A program made the position numbers and the translations under genes. From positions 30,997,501 to 31,061,500 of the forward strand of contig CM065378.1 of assembly GCA_033060915.1 (NCBI GenBank): 64,000 bases of DNA, in the 5' to 3' direction. Positions 59,027-64,000 of the stretch are shown piece by piece. Position 1 is the stretch's first letter; the number at the start of each line of letters is the position of its first letter. The notes beneath the pieces are model-generated. The model searched no databases. It was not told the DNA's origin and saw only the letters and a list, made by a program, of their open reading frames with translations. Source of the stretch: Euryodendron excelsum (taxonomy: Eukaryota; Streptophyta; Magnoliopsida; Ericales; Pentaphylacaceae).

Positions 59027-59521
59027 TCACGGACCGATCAACTCTAATGTCACTCGTGTCGGCTTAAGCTCTCCTAGACCTAGTTCTTTATACACGGAAT
59101 ATGGAAGAAGGTTCACACTAGAACCTAGGTCAAGAAGTGCGCGATCAATCCTAGAACCCCCTATTATGCATGAAATCGTAAGATAACTAGGGTCCTTATA
59201 TTTCGGCACTGACTTAAATTAGAGAATTGCAGTCTGACTTTCATTCATCATTGCCGTTTCTTTAACATGCAATTTCCTTTTAACTGTGCACAAGCCCTTC
59301 AAGAACTTGGCATAGGATAGTATTTGTTTAATGGCATCTAACATAGGGATATTAATTCGAACTTGTTTGAAGACATCATAAAATTCAGCATTCAAGTTCG
59401 CTTTATTATCTTTGGTCAACCTATGTGGGAATGGAGCATGTTTTAAGTCTTTCATGCTCACATCCTTAGACATTTGAGGAGATGGCTCAGACTGACTCCC
59501 ATGTTCTTTCGGTTCACTCAT
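59027..59521 (-). pseudogene. Athila-like protease region
   Basis: AKFLKGLCTVKRKLHV (59219-59521) leads into SCIIGGSRIDRALLDLGSSV then NLLPYSVYKELGLGELKPT. DLG is the active-site triplet typical of Athila aspartic proteases. A stop separates the two parts at 59219. Confidence 0.8.
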
Positions 59522-59693
59522 GTTCTTTTCACTCCCACTCTCCTCTCTCTTTTCCTCATACCCTAACCCGGCAGACGCATCCTTCTTCCCTTAATCATTG
59601 TCGTTAGGAGGGCTAGTTTGGTTTAATTGCTTTCTGCTCCTAAGGGTGATGGCCTGAACCTGTTCATGTGTGGTGTCGACATAGTTTGCAGGT

Positions 59694-61079
59694 TTAGGGT
59701 TTGGTTGAGGTTGGGGCCAAAAATCGCCCTTGCATTTGTTGAGTCATCAACATCTTATGGATGTCTTTGACTATTGAGTTAGTTTCCCCTTGTGATTGTT
59801 CTAGATTCATAACCCTGTTTGTGAGTGATCGAAGATCATTAGTCATTTGATGGTCCTCACTACCTCTCTTATGTGGGGGCTGATATTGTGCCGGTTGAGG
59901 TGCATATGGTTGTGGTACCGGTGGTGAGGGATACGTGACTGTTTGACCTTGAAACAGTTGTGGTGGTGTTTGGAATAATGGTGGAGGTTGTTGGAAGGGT
60001 TGAGGGTTTGAAGGGCTCTCTTGTTTCCACCCAAAGTTAGGGTGATTCCTCCTCCTAGGGTTATATGTGTTGGAGTAAGGATTGTTCCCTCTCCTTTGAT
60101 TTTGATATCCCCCTTGAAATTGACCAACCGCGTTTACTTGGCCATGAAGTGCTTCCCGTACCCCCGGTATTATTGGACATGACGTAGTATCATGGTTCTG
60201 TGTATCACAAACTAAGTATGATGAAGGTGTTTCAACCGGTACGACCGTGATGGCCTTAAAAGTTTCCATAACCTCTAATTTACGAGTGAGTGTAGTGACC
60301 CTAGCATGTAGATCCTCTACCTCCCCTAATTGGTGTTTACCTCTGACATGTGGCGTGGTGGTGAGCTTACGTGTGACATTTTGTGCTCCAGTGTTAGACC
60401 AATCCCTAGTCAAGTTGGCCAAATAGTCGAAGTAATTATAAGCTTCTGTGGGGGTTTTTGTCTGGATATGTTCTCGTGCACATAGATTCGATGAACATCT
60501 TCAATTGAGGAGTCAATGAAGAGTAAAATGTGTTTATGATGTGCCATTTAGGGAAACCATGATGTGGGCATGCAAAAAGTAGGTCTTTGAACCTCTCCCA
60601 GCATTGGAAGAATGCCTCACCACTATTCGGTGCAAATTAAGAGATGGCACGACGTAGTGCCTCAGTGCGATTTTCAGGGAAGAACTTTTTCAAGAACTCC
60701 CCTTGCAGTGTATGCCACGTATGTATGGACATAGGCCTCAATGAATTAAACCATATCTTAGCCTGGTCCTTTAGAGTGAAAGGGAAAAGTTTCAACAGTA
60801 AAACTTCCCTAGGACATGAATTATCCTGAAAAAGTGAGCATGCATCTTTGAAATCTTTGATATGTGTGAATGGTTGTTTCAAATCACAACTATGAAATTG
60901 AGATAACGCAGGTAGCATTCCTAGTTTAATATTTGCGTGGTCTGGTGTGCAAGAAGAACTATGGCAGAAGTGGGTGTTTGCCTTTGGGGATTCATGTAAT
61001 CCCTCATGGTACGGTTCTGGGCGGCATCATCTCCTTGGTTGCTTCCTCTTTCGAGGTTGTCATTGTTAAGGTTTGCCAT
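59694..61079 (-). pseudogene. Athila-like gag
   Basis: Likely start at 61077-61079 (MANLNNDNLERGSNQGDDAA). The capsid part is at about 60637-60918 (FKDACSLFQDN, FPFTLKDQAKIWFNSL, EFLKKFFPENRT), followed by GEAFFQCWERFKDLLFACPH. The C terminus (59694-60422) is proline/glutamine-rich with a LTRKLEVMETF helix and no intact CCHC knuckle that I can see. Stops at 60921 and 60637 and a frame change between 60637 and 60422 disable it. Confidence 0.82.
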
Positions 61080-61623
61080 TGCAATGGGCCCTAGGTCAAC
61101 AATCAAGGAAAAACTGGGAAGGTCTACCGGACTACGATGAATGGGTGATGGAGTCCAGTAACCTGAGGGAAGATTACGCAATGGGTCGACTCGAACATGA
61201 CGGCGTGTGTGATCTCTAAAATATGACATACCTATGCAATGCACACAAAAAGCACATACAGTCCAACTGATCCTCCAATCTCCTTAGAAATATCAACTTT
61301 GTTGCCCACAAAATGAGTACTTTATCCCAGCCGAACCTCCAATCTTCGCATGCAAAACAATACCACCAATAAACAATTAGCACAAAGCCTAACTGCCTCT
61401 AAATCCTTCTCCTATCTAAATGAATGCCTAGACCCCTAAAGAGAAAAGAAAAACAAATAAATCCTAAAACTAACACGAAAAAGATGGAACAAGGTTACCG
61501 ATATGGCCATAGCCATCGCTTTCTTTGCTGTGATAGATGGATGGCAAAGCAATCCGTTGGATTTTGCATAGACCGAGGTTCGTGTTCTAGCATGCCTTTT
61601 GTAGTCCCTTGTGCGAAATATAC

Positions 61624-61641
61624 TCCCCGGCAACGGCACCA
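61624..61641 (-). promoter_or_regulatory. Primer-binding site (tRNA-Asp type)
   Basis: The minus strand reads TGGTGCCGTTGCCGGGGA, one mismatch from the tRNA-Asp-complementary site of Athila-type elements (TGGCGCC...), six bases inside the 5' LTR end. Confidence 0.85.
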
Positions 61642-61647
61642 AAACTT

Positions 61648-62906
61648 TGACTTAGCCTCCAAATGTATGCTCGAGATATCCCAAGTATAGGACGACAGAG
61701 TAGTATAACTCAGAAGTACAAGATCGATCCACAAGGAGCAAATTACACAAAACCATAAGCACTAAAACACTGCTCTCAGATGCTCACAAAAACCTTACGA
61801 CCTTGTTCTAAAAGGGAAATAAAAATATGATTGTTTTGAGATGGTATATTTGTCTAAACTAATTCAAACTCAAGAATAATTAATTGAAAACAATGTAGGT
61901 TTTAACTATTAATAAAAAAAGTCCCGGGATCAGCCGCTCCAATCAATTGCATCTTTTGGAATTCCAAAGGAGATAATTTGATAACTCAAATCCTTTGATT
62001 ACGTCGTGAGACTCAGATTTAGAATATTTAGCTGTGAAAATAAATATTCTTCAAAACTTTAACTTTTAGAATAAATCAGGTTGTTTTAATTAAGGACGAG
62101 TATCATCGATTCGCATAGCGCATGTACTGAATATAAATTCACGTATAAACGTTACCGAATATAATTAAACGTCCAGGTTTTCAAAAGTTTTAAAATGAAG
62201 AAAGTGAAGAGAGAAAAACTAAAAGATTTAACTTTAAAACCAAAACATACCTCCCTCATTCATCCAAAACATTCAATTGATCTTCGCTTTTGATCCCGAG
62301 ATTAAGAAGTTTAGCTATTCATAGTCATAATGTAAAAACAAGGTGCGTAAACATAAACTGAATAAATTGATTGCAAACCTGAGAATCTGATTACAGGAAT
62401 TGTGACTAACTATGAAAACCTTGCAATAAACTAGAAGAAATTCTGTATCTATAGCTGCTGCTACCTAAAACACTGTTAAAAATCGTGAACCCTAAAATAC
62501 ACCACAATCTTGGCTTATATAGGCTTCCAAAAAATCTGCAGGATAGCGCTACCATTCGAACGCATGGGCCACCGTTCGAACACATCGAAAGACCGTTCGA
62601 ACACTACATCAAATGCACTTCAAACGGGAAAACCTGCTCTCTAAATCTTTCGAACACATTTCGAACTTGGGCTTGACGTGAGACCGTTCAACGTACCGTT
62701 CGAATGCTTGAGGTGACTGTTCGAACTCCCTTCGAACGCCTATTCCATTTCAAGGCCAATTAATCCCTTTTTAGCTAGGATTCTTGAAAATAACCACAAA
62801 ACTAAGTTATTAACGAATTAGGATTAAAATTAACACAATTAAACCTAATATCAAACTAACAATTAGCTAATTAAGACATGTACATTGCACTTTTAGAGTA
62901 CAATCA
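61648..62906 (-). repeat. Athila-like 5' LTR
   Basis: About 1,259 bp, TGATTGTACTC...GGCTAAGTCA on the minus strand. The first 92 bases plus 10 bp of host flank are repeated exactly at 62917-63018. Confidence 0.88.
62514..62736 (-). promoter_or_regulatory. TTCGAA cluster and TATA box in the 5' LTR
   Basis: TTCGAA words from 62731 down to about 62553, then TATATAAG at 62514-62521. Same layout as 36564-36775. Confidence 0.6.
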
Positions 62907-63018
62907 GGAGCCAGCCGAATTAGGATTAAAATTAACACAATTAAACCTAATATCAAACTAACAATTAGCTAATTAAGACATGTACATTGCACTTTTAGAG
63001 TACAATCAGGAGCCAGCC
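62815..63018. repeat. Perfect 102-bp tandem duplication across the LTR/host junction
   Basis: Units 62815-62916 and 62917-63018 look identical. Each contains the last 92 bp of the LTR plus 10 bp of BAHD pseudogene (GGAGCCAGCC). Because it spans the junction, it happened after the insertion, and identity means recently or as an assembly artefact. Confidence 0.85.
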
Positions 63019-63076
63019 GGTGGAAGATCCATATATGATCATAAGCCCTCTATATATAATCGTACGCAAGCTTTAA
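63009..63076 (+). pseudogene. BAHD acyltransferase pseudogene, stranded 3' end of exon 2
   Basis: GAGCC, GGTGGAAGATCCAT, ATGATCATAAG.CC and AATCGTACGCAAGCTTTAA align with the last ~20 codons and stop of the intact gene ([19 protein letters not shown]). The stop TAA is at 63074-63076. This is the missing end of the copy truncated at 35725, separated by the 27-kb Athila-like element. Small indels make it out of frame in places. Confidence 0.85.
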
Positions 63077-64000
63077 GTAAGCTATGAATAAGTAGTACTC
63101 TCAATCTGATGAGTAGTATATGAAGTGCCGACATAAGTGAATTTCAAATGGGATCTATTGAATGGCTTGGTTTTACAATAAGATGTAATCTTTTCCTGGA
63201 AGAAAAAAAAAATCAAAATACATGTTGAAATCATATTCTAATTTTTATTAGAAATGGGACTAATGCATTGAAGGATGTTGCATATTTATGCATGACAATG
63301 AAGAGGGTGCTAGCGTTTGTGGCATGTAGCTAGCAACCCTTGAATCTTCTGTGACATCACTTGGATTTATTATGACACCAATGTATATGTATATATAGCA
63401 TGATGATATTGCATGCAAGAAAATGAGGGTTTGAGTCTGAGTAGTCTACTGAGTTTGTGCAACTAATGCCATATATATGTTAGGTCTTTACCCTGTCCAT
63501 ACTTATCAGCACCCTCAATTAAAATTGACAGAAAATCATGAAAAATGTATATCTGGATGATCCAGAAGTCTTGATGATTTGTCAAGTGAAGTGACTAACT
63601 ATTGAATGTTACTATTCAATTTCTTTGTTTAAGATTCAAATTGAGAAATTATAAATGATGTTTAGTGAGCTAGCAAATTGTAATGCTTACCTAATACATG
63701 TTATTGCAATGCTTCCAATTAATTGTCGCTAATAACCAACAATTTTGTCACAAAACCATTGTAAATGACCTTTTGTTTTCAATAATTTACCAATACATTT
63801 TTTTTTATAACAAAAACAAAATCCATTCATATTCATTAGTATCTAAAATATAAATAATTTGAAATTGTATTAAGATCAAACATTAAATCTCCATATAAAA
63901 ATTCAAGATAAACACTAATAGATCTCCAAATACAAAATCAAACTAAATAAATATATCCCCATAGACAGCATTTTGTTAACTATAATTTCCCAAAAAGCAA
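63077..64000. other. 3' flank of the BAHD pseudogene, non-coding
   Basis: AT-rich; no gene seen. 63236-63385 is the partner of the repeat at 1-140. Confidence 0.55.
63236..63385. repeat. Right-edge copy of a diverged direct repeat shared with 1-140
   Basis: Aligns with 1-140 in the same orientation (gggactaatgcat, tgcatgacaat, gctagcg, catgtagctagca). It lies about 160 bp downstream of the BAHD pseudogene stop. Confidence 0.5.

Larger units (their letters stand above)
35726..62906 (-). mobile_element. Athila-like Ty3/gypsy retrotransposon inserted in the BAHD pseudogene
   Basis: The element is minus-oriented: 5' LTR 61648-62906, tRNA-Asp-type primer site, gag, protease, RT, RNase H, integrase, two post-pol ORFs, polypurine tract, 3' LTR 35726-36956. 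The RT text VFMDDFSVYG, protease ALLDLGSSVNLLPYSVY, tRNA-Asp primer site and post-pol plant-transposon-protein domain point to Athila. It spans 27.2 kb, of which about 13.8 kb are three nested giant solo LTRs, leaving about 13.3 kb, a normal Athila size. All genes are broken. The flanking pentamers (ATTGC, GGAGC) do not match, so the target duplication has been altered. LTRs differ at roughly a tenth of positions in the stretches I compared, so the insertion is old. Confidence 0.88.

Noticed and set aside
35726..62906. An endogenous retrovirus or plant pararetrovirus because of ORFs after pol
   Set aside because: LTRs, tRNA-Asp primer site and pol text are Athila-type Ty3/gypsy; no envelope features (signal peptide, transmembrane anchor, furin site) are visible in the post-pol ORFs, and no movement or coat protein of pararetroviruses is present.

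Overview
This window is nuclear DNA from a flowering plant, most likely a eudicot. The evidence is a two-exon BAHD acyltransferase gene with a plant TATA box, AT-rich spacers, tRNA-derived SINEs, a Tourist-type MITE, an L1-type LINE, and Ty3/gypsy retrotransposons of the CRM, Athila and giant-LTR kinds. No bacterial, organellar or viral gene set is present. The density and depth of nesting of gypsy elements suggests transposon-rich, possibly pericentromeric, chromatin (inference). The species cannot be named from the sequence.

Layout. 1-1.8 kb is spacer with one SINE. 1.9-6.6 kb is a LINE that has lost its reverse transcriptase core, carries a Tourist MITE, and is bounded exactly by ~104-bp direct repeats. 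7.4-9.4 kb (minus) is the only intact protein gene seen: a 455-residue BAHD alcohol acyltransferase with both family motifs. 10.7-16.5 kb (minus) is a complete CRM-like retrotransposon whose gag-pol frame of about 1,462 codons has no frameshift but eleven nonsense codons, all TGA or TAG. A ~560-bp sequence from just upstream of the BAHD gene recurs on the far side of it. 18.7-21.5 kb is a solo LTR nested inside another solo LTR, both with perfect 5-bp target duplications. 22-32 kb is mostly non-coding, with SINEs, MITE-like sequences, an LTR-like piece and two exon-like segments of an unrecognised gene.

32.4-63.1 kb is one story. A second BAHD copy (plus strand) has a nonsense codon at position 7, a +1 slip next to its DFGWG motif, and an Athila-like retrotransposon (35.7-62.9 kb, minus) inserted near its 3' end. 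The last ~20 codons survive 27 kb away. The Athila element itself holds three solo LTRs of 4-5 kb from one giant-LTR family. Two of these lie 72 bp apart inside its integrase gene and the third sits in a post-pol ORF.

The observation I consider most worth testing is regulatory. Three LTR families here each place a cluster of short palindromes (TTCGAA, CGATCG or GGCGCC type) just upstream of a TATA box. The Athila element carries a second, internal copy of its TTCGAA-plus-TATA module directly upstream of its post-pol ORF, which looks like an internal promoter for that ORF. No novel defence or metabolic system was found.
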